From contig JBCBKP010000042.1 of NCBI GenBank assembly GCA_038521625.1, positions 1 to 21,537 on the forward strand: a stretch of DNA of 21,537 bases, in the 5' to 3' direction. The notes under the pieces were generated by a model. It saw nothing but the letters and a program-made list of their open reading frames with translations, did not search any database and was not told the origin of the DNA. Of this stretch, positions 1 through 8,817 are shown piece by piece. The DNA is from JBCBKP01 sp038521625. Lineage in GTDB: Bacteria; Planctomycetota; Phycisphaerae; Phycisphaerales; UBA1924. Positions within the stretch are counted from its first letter, which is position 1, and every line of letters begins with the position of its first letter. The position numbers and the translations under genes were made by a program.

Positions 1-958
<958 letters not shown>

Positions 959-1425
959 ATGCTTGTGACCGACGACCGCCCAGGAGGACGACCGACGGAT
1001 GTCATCGCAAGAAGCGATCCGGCCTCCCCGCCCTGTGCCTCCTCGCGGAGGGAGTGGCGGGGCCGGTCTGACCGCGACCAAGATCGCGGCCGCCCGTCGG
1101 CTGCTAAGACCGACGGGACAATCTAGCACTCAAGATTCTGTCTCCGCCAAACATCCCGAAGGAAGGGCCCCGAAGGACCGGCGGAGGGGCTGTATCTTTC
1201 ACGAGAAAGCTAGAACCGGGGCCGCTGTGACAGCCCCGCACTCGTTTGACAGCGAACAACAATCCCGAGCAGGGAACCGGTCGTGAACCGGTGTCGTCGC
1301 CGCACTTTCTCGCGGTGGACCCAACTGTTCAGTTGCCAAGGAGCCAGGCGCCTCACGCGTCTCGCGATCGGCCCCATGCACGTTTCCGGCCCGCCTCTAG
1401 ACGAAACGAGCCGCGAATCGCGGCA
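959..1425 (-). other. rRNA leader with stable hairpins, no protein gene
   Basis: Untranslated leader between the proposed rRNA promoter and the 16S 5' end. It contains several strong hairpins: 1026-1032 with 1056-1062 (CCCCGCC/GGCGGGG, enclosing CCTCC/GGAGG at 1038-1051), 1072-1077 with 1084-1089, and 1093-1100 with 1110-1117 (CCCGTCGG/CCGACGGG, 9-base loop). On the transcribed strand 1260-1241 reads GTTGTTCGCTGTCAAACG, loosely like an antitermination boxA, but the match is weak. The hairpins may act in pre-rRNA processing. No supported coding region is present. Confidence 0.6.
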
Positions 1426-1431
1426 GAGGGG

Positions 1432-1459
1432 ATAGTAGAGCGCACCCTTTCGCGGTCAA
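1432..1459 (-). promoter_or_regulatory. Probable rRNA operon promoter
   Basis: On the minus strand TTGACC (1459-1454) is followed after 16 bases by TACTAT (1437-1432), matching the sigma-70 consensus at 5/6 and 4/6 positions. A start near 1425 would give a leader of about 465 bases to the 16S 5' end. It overlaps the stop codon of the upstream comF-like gene, so the rRNA promoter sits in the tail of that gene. Found by eye. Confidence 0.5.
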
Positions 1460-2328
1460 CCCATCGGCTCCACATTTTCCTGCTTCGCACCGCTCTCGGC
1501 CCGCCGCCCGCCGCCCTCCGAGACCGCCAGCGTCGCCACCCACAACCGCTCTCGCTCCACACCCAGACCCCGCAGCAGCCGTGCGCACGCACGCAGCGTC
1601 GCGCCCGTCGTCCGGACATCGTCGAGCAGAACCACCGGCCCGCCACCACGGAGACGCCGCCGCCCCCACACCGGGGACACGCCGAACCGCCTCGAGGCGT
1701 TCCGAGCCCGCGCCGAGACACCCAGCGTCGCCTGGCGAGGCCCGGGCCGCCGACGCAGCGGGCGAGCGATCTCGAACCCGATCGCTTCGCGAACGCCGCG
1801 GGCGATCGCCAGCGTGTGATCCACGCCCCCGTTCAGACGCATCCGCCGCAACGTCGTGCTCGGCACAGGAACAAGGAGCCCGGACTCCGGCTCTCGCACG
1901 CCCCGACGCCGCATCTCACCCTCGATCAGCCGGCCGAGCACCCCGCCGAACTGCTCTCCCAGCCGACGCGCCCCCGCGTACTTCAGCTCCGCCACCGCCT
2001 CGCGCAGAACGCCGCGGTACGCGCCGAGCCGCACCGCGTGCGACCAGGCCAGGCGTCCGCCCCGGCAGGTCGCGCACCCGAGCTCATCCACCTCTCCCGG
2101 GCCGACACCGGAGGCGCACCGCCAGCACCACATCTCCGGGGGATCAAGCTCGAGCCCGATCTCCTCGAGCGATAGATCGCGTCGTCCGAGCCAGGCACGC
2201 TCCGCGTCGAGCACACCGCCGATCAACGGGCGGGCCCGCGCCGCGACCTCGCCGGCCGTCTCTTCGGGCCGGGCCGGAGGCGGGGGGCCGGGCGGCCAGA
2301 CGAACGTCGCTCGCGATCGCTCCGTCAC
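1456..2328 (-). CDS. comF: ComF-family phosphoribosyltransferase
   Basis: 290 residues. ComF-family proteins pair an N-terminal zinc-finger-like segment with a type I phosphoribosyltransferase fold; in naturally competent bacteria they aid DNA uptake, but the biochemical substrate is uncertain. Visible here are the cysteine pairs C68/C71 and C85/C88, the YRG...LKY segment (104-117), the basic R...QATL...RARN stretch (192-210) typical of the family, and the PRPP-binding loop VVLLDDVRTTGATL (232-245). The length is somewhat above the usual 220-250 because of a Pro/Arg-rich N terminus of about 60 residues. The start is GTG, six bases after the mcsB stop, so the gene is probably translated from the mcsA-mcsB transcript. 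A later start is possible. The rRNA promoter overlaps its stop. Confidence 0.85.
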   Translation of the reverse strand: MTERSRATFVWPPGPPPPARPEETAGEVAARARPLIGGVLDAERAWLGRRDLSLEEIGLELDPPEMWCWRCASGVGPGEVDELGCATCRGGRLAWSHAVRLGAYRGVLREAVAELKYAGARRLGEQFGGVLGRLIEGEMRRRGVREPESGLLVPVPSTTLRRMRLNGGVDHTLAIARGVREAIGFEIARPLRRRPGPRQATLGVSARARNASRRFGVSPVWGRRRLRGGGPVVLLDDVRTTGATLRACARLLRGLGVERERLWVATLAVSEGGGRRAESGAKQENVEPMG

Positions 2329-2334
2329 GCCCGG

Positions 2335-3486
2335 TCACCCGAACGAAGAGAGCCGCGACCGCAGGAGCGTCGCCCGCTCGAGTCGCCTGTCGGCCTGGGA
2401 GATCTCGCGCCCGAGCGTTCGCTGGAGGTGGGCCGGGTGGCTGAGCAGCATCAGGTGGTTGATCTCGCCCGCCTCGCCGCCGCCGATCAGCCCGAGCACG
2501 ACGCCGAGCCGGACGCGACCGAGAAGCTGCATCGCCTCGTCCGTCTCGATCAGGCGCGCCGAACGCAGCGTGCCGAGCGCCCGGTGGACCTCGTCCTCCG
2601 TGCTCGACCGCCGCTTGCCCAGCAGCACGCCCCGCGCATGGCGCTCGTACTCCACGACCCGCGGCACGATCTCGTGCTCCATCTCGTGCATCAGCACCCC
2701 CTCGCTCTTGCCGAGCGTGGTCTGGTTGCTGATCTGGAAGAAGTCGCCGGTCGTGTCCGATCCCTCGCCGTAGTACCCCCGCACGGCGAGACCCATGTCG
2801 TCCGCGGCGTGCTTCACCTTCTCGATCTCGCCGATCATCCGCAGCGCCGGCAGGTGCAGCATCACACTGAAGCGAGCCCCCGTGCCGACGTTCGTCGGGC
2901 ACGCCGTCAGGTAGCCGAACCGCGGGCTGAACGCGTAGTCGATGCCGCGCTCGATCTCGTTGTCCGCGTGCTCCGCTTCGTCGTACGCCCCGCGGAGATC
3001 GAGCCCCGAACGAACCGCCTGGATCCGGAGGTGGTCCTCCTCGTTCACCATCACGCTGAGTCGCTCGGCAGGGAGCGAGATCGCCACGCCGCGCGGCTCG
3101 TCCGGACCGCCCTGGCCCGTGCTCTGTTTGCCGGCCGCGTGCGGCTTGCTGATCAGATGGCGCTCCGCGAGCAACTGGCGCTCGAGCACCGACACGCGTC
3201 GCAGGTCCACCCAGAGCGTCCGCTCCCCGAGGTCCGCACGGACGAGCTGGTCCCGGCAGATCTCGAGCACCTGCTCGCGGTCCGCCCGCGAGGCGCGGCA
3301 GACGAAGGGGAATCCGGCCAGGTTCCGCGCGAGCCGCGCCCTCGACGAGAGCACCACGTCGGAGGCGTTCCCCACGCCGCGCAGCCACTCGGTGCCCCGC
3401 TCGAACCCCGAGAGCCGCGGACTGCCTTCCGGCGTGCCGCCTTCGCGTTCTTCGCGCGTTGGGTCTCGTCCGGGGCCGTCACGCAT
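2335..3486 (-). CDS. mcsB: Protein-arginine kinase McsB (ATP:guanido phosphotransferase family)
   Basis: 383 residues. McsB phosphorylates arginine side chains of proteins; in Bacillus this marks them for the ClpC-ClpP protease and controls CtsR. The guanido-kinase catalytic domain is complete: SSRARLARN (47-55), NEEDHLRIQ (148-156), TACPTNVGTG with C196, and RGYYGEGSDT...FQISNQ, where E241 matches the catalytic glutamate of characterised McsB. The C-terminal region with LGRVRLGVVLGLI (322-334) and the HLQRTLGREIS segment distinguishes it from creatine/arginine kinases. The ATG at 3486 overlaps the mcsA stop (ATGA), implying translational coupling. It carries about 35 extra charged N-terminal residues; a start inside them is possible. 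clpC and ctsR are not in the window. Confidence 0.93.
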   Translation of the reverse strand: MRDGPGRDPTREEREGGTPEGSPRLSGFERGTEWLRGVGNASDVVLSSRARLARNLAGFPFVCRASRADREQVLEICRDQLVRADLGERTLWVDLRRVSVLERQLLAERHLISKPHAAGKQSTGQGGPDEPRGVAISLPAERLSVMVNEEDHLRIQAVRSGLDLRGAYDEAEHADNEIERGIDYAFSPRFGYLTACPTNVGTGARFSVMLHLPALRMIGEIEKVKHAADDMGLAVRGYYGEGSDTTGDFFQISNQTTLGKSEGVLMHEMEHEIVPRVVEYERHARGVLLGKRRSSTEDEVHRALGTLRSARLIETDEAMQLLGRVRLGVVLGLIGGGEAGEINHLMLLSHPAHLQRTLGREISQADRRLERATLLRSRLSSFG

Positions 3487-4064
3487 CACCGCTGCCCGCC
3501 GCCCCCGCCGCCCCCGTCGTCCTCGTCGATCCGCCCGAGCTGGCGGATCTCGTCGCGGAGCCGCGCCGCGCGCTCGAACTGCTCGGCTTCCACGGCCCGC
3601 GTGAGCTGCTCCTGCAGGATCGCCCGACGCTTGGCCCGCTCTTCGATATCGCCGACCAGCTCGGTCGCCGCACTGCCCCCGCGCTGGCGGGTCTGTTCGA
3701 GCGCGCGCTTCGGCAGCTTGCCGACGTGGTGCAGCCCGCCCTCGTGCGCTTGCTCGACCAACGGGCCGAGACGCTCGCCGAAGCTGTCGTAGCACGTCGG
3801 GCAGCCGAGCAGCCCAGTCTTCTTGAACTCGCCGTACTCGAGGCCGCACGTGTCGCACGAGAGCTCCGGTCGCGACGAGGACGGCCGCCCAGACTTCGCG
3901 ATCACGTACTGGCTCAGCATCTCGTGGATCGGCGGCTGCGGCCCGCCCGAGACGCCCGCGCCCTGCGCGCAACGCTCGCAGAGGTGACGTTCCATCTGCT
4001 GATTGTTCCGGATGACGACCTCGTGGATCGTCGCCTCTCGCTCACCGCACTGGTCGCAGAGCAT
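3486..4064 (-). CDS. mcsA: McsA-like zinc-finger/UVR-motif protein, McsB activator
   Basis: 192 residues. McsA is the zinc-binding partner that stimulates McsB kinase activity. Four CxxC pairs are present (C3/C6, C29/C32, C70/C73, C88/C91), as expected for two zinc sites, followed by a basic/acidic helical segment and a C-terminal UvrB/UvrC (UVR) motif around 145-178 (EEQ..RA...EQFERAARLRDEI style). The tail is a short poly-Gly stretch. The ATG at 4064 is preceded by GGGAGGCGGCG, a good Shine-Dalgarno. Its stop overlaps the mcsB ATG, and rpmB ends 66 bases upstream on the same strand, so rpmB-mcsA-mcsB-comF may be one transcript. Confidence 0.92.
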   Translation of the reverse strand: MLCDQCGEREATIHEVVIRNNQQMERHLCERCAQGAGVSGGPQPPIHEMLSQYVIAKSGRPSSSRPELSCDTCGLEYGEFKKTGLLGCPTCYDSFGERLGPLVEQAHEGGLHHVGKLPKRALEQTRQRGGSAATELVGDIEERAKRRAILQEQLTRAVEAEQFERAARLRDEIRQLGRIDEDDGGGGGGGQR

Positions 4065-4130
4065 CGCCGCCTCCCATCACCAGCGTACCACGCCGGCGCG
4101 ATTCGCCAGAGGAGGCGGCGCGAGAACCGT

Positions 4131-4418
4131 TCAGCCCGCCGACTTCTGGTCGCGCGTGTAGCCGTACTTCCGCTTCAGCGGCTTCTCGACCAGGCCGGCG
4201 CGGATCGCCGCGGCGGAGACCTTCACGCGCTTCGCGACCTTCTTGCCGTCGCCGTTCTCGAGCAGCACGTTGACCTTCTGCAGGTTCGGCTTGAACGTGC
4301 GACGCGTGATCCCCGTCGACTTCAGGCCGAAGCCGCCCTTGGTGATCTTCTGGCCACGCCACGCACGGCGCTTCCCGAAGGTCGTTCTCTTTCCGGTGAA
4401 ATGGCACACGTTCGGCAT
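4131..4418 (-). CDS. rpmB: Large-subunit ribosomal protein bL28
   Basis: 95 residues, a structural protein of the 50S subunit. The N terminus MPNVCHFTGKRTTFG and the KSTGITRRTFKPNLQKV segment (33-49) match the L28 family. The C-terminal part is longer than the E. coli protein (78 residues), as in many other phyla, and ends KYGYTRDQKSAG. Only one of the two CxxC pairs that some L28 proteins carry could be expected, and here only C5 is seen, so this is a zinc-free form. AGGAG lies 8-10 bases before the ATG. It is not next to rpmG, its common partner. Confidence 0.96.
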   Translation of the reverse strand: MPNVCHFTGKRTTFGKRRAWRGQKITKGGFGLKSTGITRRTFKPNLQKVNVLLENGDGKKVAKRVKVSAAAIRAGLVEKPLKRKYGYTRDQKSAG

Positions 4419-4444
4419 CGGTCCGCTCCTGCTGTCGGGCCCGA

Positions 4445-4474
4445 ACTTTAGGCGGCCGTCCGCCCGCCGCTCAA
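4445..4474 (-). promoter_or_regulatory. Possible rpmB promoter
   Basis: In the 67-base gap between the aminotransferase stop and rpmB, the minus strand carries TTGAGC (4474-4469), an 18-base spacer and TAAAGT (4450-4445), each 4/6 to the sigma-70 consensus. The spacer can itself form GC-rich hairpins (GGCGG/CCGCC), so this stretch could instead weakly terminate the upstream gene. Judged by eye only. Confidence 0.3.
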
Positions 4475-4485
4475 GCGGGCAGCGC

Positions 4486-5658
4486 CTATTCCCGCCCGCG
4501 GAGCTTCGCCCGGTCGATCATCACCGAGAGCGTCTGGCAGACCAGCTCGACGTCCCGCATCCCGAGCTCCCCGAAGAACGGCAACGCGAGCGTCCGCTGC
4601 GAGACCGACTCGGCGATGGGGAAGTTGCCCTCTCGAAACCCGAACTTCTCGCGGTAAAACGGCATCAGATGGATACAGGGGAAGTAGTCCGCCGCCCCGA
4701 TCCCGTGGTTCCGCATCCCCTCGATCACGGCGTTCCGCTGGTCCGCGGTGAAGCCCGCGGCCAGGCGGACGACGAACACGAACCAGGTCATCTCGCTCCG
4801 CGCGTCGATCGTCGGGAGCACCAGGTCCCCGTGATCCAGCAGGCAACGCGTGTACCGCTCCGCGGTGGCCCGACGCTTCTCGACGATCTCGTCGAACCGA
4901 CGCATCTGCCCGACGCCGATCGCGGCGCACACCTCGCTGAGGCGGAAGTTGTACCCCAGGCGCTCGTGGCTCAGCCAGCTCCCCGTCCGGGCCGACGCCC
5001 CCGAGCCCATCCCCACCGGGCGCCCCTGGTTCCGCAGCGACCGGCACTGATCCGCCAGCCGCGAATCGTCCGTCACGATCACCCCGCCCTCGCCCGTCGT
5101 GATCTGCTTGTTGGGGTAGAAGCCGAACACGCCCGCTCGACCGAAGCTCCCGCAGCGGCGGCCCTTGTGCGTCGCCCCGAGGGCCTCGCAGGAATCCTCG
5201 ATCAGCGGGAGCTCGAGCCGAGCAGCGATCCGCGCGTACTCGTCCATATAGGCCGGGTTCCCGAACGCCTCGACCGCCAGGATCGCCTTGGTCTGGTCCG
5301 TTACCGCCCCCTCGATCAGCCGGGGGTCCATGTTCAGGCTGACCGGATCCACGTCCACGAACACCGGCGTCGCGCCGACGTGCAGGATCACGTTCGCCGA
5401 AGCCACGAATGAGAGCGGCGTCGTGATCACCTCGTCGCCCGGACCGACACCCAGCGACCGGAGCACGCAGAACAGCCCGGCGGTGCCCGAGCTGACCGCG
5501 ACGCCGTGACGGCATCCGGCACGCTCCGCGACCAGCGCTTCGAGCTCCTCCTGCATCGGCCCGATGGCCAGCCGCCCCGACCGCATCACCCGCAGCACCA
5601 GCTCCTCTTCGAGAGCCGAGAGGTCCGGGCGGCTCAGCGGGATCGGGTGGTCGCTCAT
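4486..5658 (-). CDS. DegT/DnrJ/EryC1-family sugar aminotransferase
   Basis: 390 residues. A PLP-dependent aminotransferase of the type that adds an amino group to nucleotide-linked keto-sugars for LPS, glycan or secondary-metabolite synthesis. Seen: PLSRPDLS start typical of the family, SSGTAGL (56-62) phosphate-binding region, PLSFVASANVI (81-91), EDSCEALGA (154-162) with D155 for the cofactor pyridine, the Schiff-base lysine K184 in YPNKQITTGEGG, and GYNFRLSEVCAAIG (235-248). Full length for the family. The ATG at 5658 has AGGAG about 11 bases upstream. It follows dnaA by 53 bases on the same strand, but no sugar-nucleotide genes adjoin, so the exact substrate cannot be named. Confidence 0.9.
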   Translation of the reverse strand: MSDHPIPLSRPDLSALEEELVLRVMRSGRLAIGPMQEELEALVAERAGCRHGVAVSSGTAGLFCVLRSLGVGPGDEVITTPLSFVASANVILHVGATPVFVDVDPVSLNMDPRLIEGAVTDQTKAILAVEAFGNPAYMDEYARIAARLELPLIEDSCEALGATHKGRRCGSFGRAGVFGFYPNKQITTGEGGVIVTDDSRLADQCRSLRNQGRPVGMGSGASARTGSWLSHERLGYNFRLSEVCAAIGVGQMRRFDEIVEKRRATAERYTRCLLDHGDLVLPTIDARSEMTWFVFVVRLAAGFTADQRNAVIEGMRNHGIGAADYFPCIHLMPFYREKFGFREGNFPIAESVSQRTLALPFFGELGMRDVELVCQTLSVMIDRAKLRGRE

Positions 5659-5711
5659 CGGGGATATGGCTCCTGGCTCGGTCCGGGGGGTCGATCGTAC
5701 CCGCCGTCGAA

Positions 5712-7214
5712 TCAGACGCCGAAGCGCCGGAGCATGGAGCCGACGAACGCCTCGATCCGCTGCCCGTCGGCCCGCGTGCCGCACGAGATCACCTCGCCCG
5801 ACGCGATCTGGTCCGCCACGCGCTTGCAGGACGCGATCACCGACGAATGGCTCGGGCGGCCGAAGTCGCCGGCCAGCTCCGGGAAGCTCCGCCCGGTCGC
5901 CCGACGCGCCACGTAGAGGGCGCAGCCCCGCGCGACCACCGCCCGTTTCACCCGCGACCCGCTCCGGACGCTGGCCAGATCGACGCCGAGGGCCTCGCAC
6001 ACCGCGGTCGCGATCTCGGCGCTGGTCGGCCCCGCGCCGAGGTCGCGCTCCCCGTGCCCGCGCGAGCGGCACGCGAGAGCGCTCGCCACGATCGAGGCCC
6101 CGATCGACTCGTCGGGCGACACCCGCTCGATCGTCGCCATCGCGATCGTCTGCAGAAGCAGCCCCTCGAGCCCGCGGGCCGATCGCCCGTTGCACCGCGC
6201 TCCGGCGCCGAATGAGGCATCGAGCAGCGCATCGACGGCCTCATCCGTCAGTCGGCGCCCGCGCTCGCGGGCCCAGCGCTTCAGAAGCAGCACACCGAGC
6301 CCCCGGTCGGGCGGCTCGATCCCGACCAGAGCCCCCGATACGCACCGCGAACGTATTCGATCCGAGAAGTCGCGGATCGCGTCCGGGTGCGAGTCCGAGA
6401 TGAGCATCAGCCGGCAGCCGCGCAACGCGAGCGCGTCCAGCGTGTGCAACAGCTCGTCCTGAGAGCCCTTCCGCGTCGCCACGAAGTGCACATCGTCGAC
6501 GCAAAGCAGGTCCAGCGAGCGCCAGGTCCGACGGAACGCGTCGACGCGCTCGTGCCGCACCGCCTGCGCGTACTGATTGACGAACTCCTCGCCGGATACG
6601 ACGCGCACGCGGGTGCCCGGGCACATCGCCGCGAACGCGTTCGCCGAGGCGTGCGCCAGGTGGCTCTTGCCGACACCGCAGGGGCCGTAGAGGAAGACCG
6701 GCCCGAGCCCGAACGCGCCCTGGTCCCCCGCGAGCCGCCGGGCCGCCTCGTGCGCCACGCGGTTGCACGAGCCCACGACGAACCGGTCGAAGGTGTACCG
6801 AGCCCCGAGCCCCGAGAGCCGCGTCCTCGAGCCCGGACGGACGCCCGACGAGGGTCTCGCCCGATCGCCGCCGGCGTCCGCTCGTGCGGTCGAGCGCGGG
6901 CGGCGAGCCTCGCGCTCGAGCCGGCCCGGGGTCGTCGAGCGCGATTCCACCCGAACATCAATCTTGGAGCGATCGCCGCCGAAGACGCCGGCGAGCTCTG
7001 GCACCAGCCGCTTCTCGGCCACGTCCGCCCAGAGCCTCGACGAGACCCGGAGCACGGCGCGCCCGTTCTCGACGCCCAGCTCCGCCGCCCCCCCCAGCCG
7101 CCAGCCCAGGGGTCCATCCCCGAGCCGGCCCTCGAGATGTCGACCCAGCTCGGCCGCCATCCGCGTGTCGCCGTCCTTGGTCGCGAGTCCGTTCGATCCT
7201 GTGCGGCCGTCCAA
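5712..7214 (-). CDS. dnaA: Chromosomal replication initiator DnaA, divergent
   Basis: 500 residues with full DnaA architecture: domain I-like region (about 36-80, NGRAVLRVSSRLWADVAEKRL), a low-complexity linker (90-135), AAA+ domain opening YTFDRFVVGSCNRVAHEAA (140-158), Walker A GPCGVGKS (177-184), Walker B LLCVDDVHFV (236-245), sensor 1 LISDSHP (271-277), arginine-finger box RIRSRC (286-291), sensor 2 ARGLEG (346-351), and domain IV (396-470). DnaA binds origin boxes and loads the helicase. The DNA-reading signature reads FGRPSHSSV (451-459) instead of the usual FGGRDHTTV. The start is TTG at 7214, chosen because GGAGGGAGG lies 6 bases upstream; an ATG exists at residue 19 without such a site. 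It could be the main initiator or a paralogue. Confidence 0.9.
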   Translation of the reverse strand: MDGRTGSNGLATKDGDTRMAAELGRHLEGRLGDGPLGWRLGGAAELGVENGRAVLRVSSRLWADVAEKRLVPELAGVFGGDRSKIDVRVESRSTTPGRLEREARRPRSTARADAGGDRARPSSGVRPGSRTRLSGLGARYTFDRFVVGSCNRVAHEAARRLAGDQGAFGLGPVFLYGPCGVGKSHLAHASANAFAAMCPGTRVRVVSGEEFVNQYAQAVRHERVDAFRRTWRSLDLLCVDDVHFVATRKGSQDELLHTLDALALRGCRLMLISDSHPDAIRDFSDRIRSRCVSGALVGIEPPDRGLGVLLLKRWARERGRRLTDEAVDALLDASFGAGARCNGRSARGLEGLLLQTIAMATIERVSPDESIGASIVASALACRSRGHGERDLGAGPTSAEIATAVCEALGVDLASVRSGSRVKRAVVARGCALYVARRATGRSFPELAGDFGRPSHSSVIASCKRVADQIASGEVISCGTRADGQRIEAFVGSMLRRFGV

Positions 7215-7606
7215 TTTGGCCTCCCTCCGACGCGGTGGGCGAAGAGACCTCCGCGGCTACGCACGCCTCCGACGCGCTCGCACCGAATGCGACCGCGCCG
7301 GGCGCTCGCATAGCGCCCGCTGACTCCCCGCGAATAACCGATTGGTCAGACTGTTGCAGATGCCCGCGTCCTGAGGCGATCGTTCGCGCGACGAGTCGGA
7401 TCCCTCGACGAACGCCGTGCGACGACCAGACGACCGAGTCCGTGGTCGCCAGCGAGAAAGCTACCGAGAACGCAACGGTGGGCATGACTCCATCGGAATC
7501 CCAACAGTGTTCAGGTTTGATGAAGCCGAGCGTCTGCAACACTTTGCGCGCACGAAAACAAAGTTTCCCACCAACACCTCGGGCTGTGAACAACGCGGGT
7601 AGGGGA
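7215..7606. other. 392-bp gene-free gap upstream of dnaA; candidate control or origin region
   Basis: No convincing gene on either strand. Base composition is visibly less GC-rich than the flanks, especially 7500-7600. It contains a 9-base inverted pair TGTTGCAGA (7352-7360) and TCTGCAACA (7533-7541), and on the minus strand TTGTTCACA (about 7590-7582), which matches the classical DnaA box TTATCCACA at 7/9. It must hold the dnaA leader and probably its promoter. I could not pick a promoter with confidence. No cluster of good DnaA boxes is visible, so origin function is only a possibility. Confidence 0.4.
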
Positions 7607-8656
7607 TCAACGCCCAACGGACAGCGGCAGAACGAACGCGACGCGCTCGGCGAAGACCGTGAACCCGAACCGCCCGTACAACGCCTGTGCGGGCGTGTTG
7701 CGCGCATCGACCGCGCACGCGATCTCCTCGATCGGATACCGCTGCACGCGCTCGATCCCCATCGCGAGGAGCTTCGCGCCCAGCCCGCGCCCGCGCAGCC
7801 GCGGGGAAAGCCCCAGGTACACGAGTTCCGCGCTCTGCTGCTTCGGCACGTGGTTGAGCAACATGCAGCCCTCGGGCTCGCCCTTGGAATAAACCAGCCA
7901 CCAGGTCGCCGGATCGAAGTCCCCCGTCGACGCGTGAGAGTCGATGATGTCGTCGGTGCGCCGAAGCCCCGTCAGTTCCGGGCAGTCCAGCGACCCGTCG
8001 TAGCTGCGCTCAAGCGCCGCACGAAGCGCGGCCCGCGTGTCCGGCACCTCGATCGAGCCGACCGGAACGACCTCCAACCCGTCGACGATCCGGAGGGCGG
8101 CCGCGCTCGCGCGCTCGCCGGCCAGCCGCCTGGGTCGCCGCAGATACCGGAGATCACCCGTTCGCGTCCATCCCGCCTCCGTGAACGCCCGCGCATGCTG
8201 GGGCTGTCCGGGCTCCGGCAGCGCCTGGAGCAACGCCACGCTATCTCCCCGCTCCGCGGCGAGGTCGTCCCGCATCCGAGCGAGTAGCGAACAACGCTGC
8301 CGCTCGTTCGCCGCCGCATCCGACGAGCCCGAGTCTGACAAGAACACCATCGCCGTTCGGCCGGCGCTCGGAACCGCGAGCGCCGTATGCGAGAGCGAGC
8401 CGTCCCCCCGGCGCCACGACCACAACAGATCCAGGTCGATGTTGTGCTCGCTCGCCGAGTCGATCAGCCGCCTCGCACCGTGACGTCGCGCCTCCGCCGT
8501 TCCGGTGATCAGCAGCGCCGCCGCCTCGAGACGCTCCCGCGGGCCGACGCGGATCACGCCGGAGTCGCTCGCGGTCGATGGTGATATCGGTCCGGTCTTT
8601 GTCACACGGGCGCTCGCGGGCGGCGATCCGCCCGTTGATCGGGTCATCTGGTCCAC
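7607..8656 (-). CDS. GNAT-family N-acetyltransferase, probably two-domain
   Basis: 349 residues. The C-terminal half is a clear GNAT acetyltransferase using acetyl-CoA: ELVYLGLSPRLRGRGLG (277-293), whose RGRGLG binds the CoA pyrophosphate, then a CAVDARNTPAQALYGRFGF segment (314-332) forming the end of the fold. The N-terminal half (about 35-180) has the ERCSLLARMRDDL and FTEAGWTRTGDLRYLRR pattern of a degenerate second GNAT domain, so the layout resembles double-GNAT enzymes such as mycothiol synthase. The acceptor is unknown. The start used is GTG at 8656; no good Shine-Dalgarno is seen, ATG at residue 4 is an alternative, and the first 30 residues are low complexity. It is divergent from the secreted protein at 8818. 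Confidence 0.75.
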   Translation of the reverse strand: MDQMTRSTGGSPPASARVTKTGPISPSTASDSGVIRVGPRERLEAAALLITGTAEARRHGARRLIDSASEHNIDLDLLWSWRRGDGSLSHTALAVPSAGRTAMVFLSDSGSSDAAANERQRCSLLARMRDDLAAERGDSVALLQALPEPGQPQHARAFTEAGWTRTGDLRYLRRPRRLAGERASAAALRIVDGLEVVPVGSIEVPDTRAALRAALERSYDGSLDCPELTGLRRTDDIIDSHASTGDFDPATWWLVYSKGEPEGCMLLNHVPKQQSAELVYLGLSPRLRGRGLGAKLLAMGIERVQRYPIEEIACAVDARNTPAQALYGRFGFTVFAERVAFVLPLSVGR

Positions 8657-8817
8657 TAGACTACCCGTCCCGGACTTCGAACCGCGGCCGCCCGCGACTC
8701 GAATCCCGCCACGGACGGACGCGACAACACGCCGCGGGCACCGCCGCGGCGTCCGACCACGCCGACGAGGAAAGCGGAATCGGGCGCCGATCGCCCTCCC
8801 CGACCAAGGAACCGCCG

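Noticed and set aside
1581..3792. Long plus-strand frames opposite comF, mcsB and mcsA
   Set aside because: Arg/Pro/Ala-rich translations with no domain, antisense to clearly recognised genes; produced by high GC at third codon positions.
4462..4482. Hairpin after the aminotransferase gene as terminator
   Set aside because: GCCCGC/GCGGGC stem forms, but no T-rich tail, and the same bases could be the rpmB promoter.
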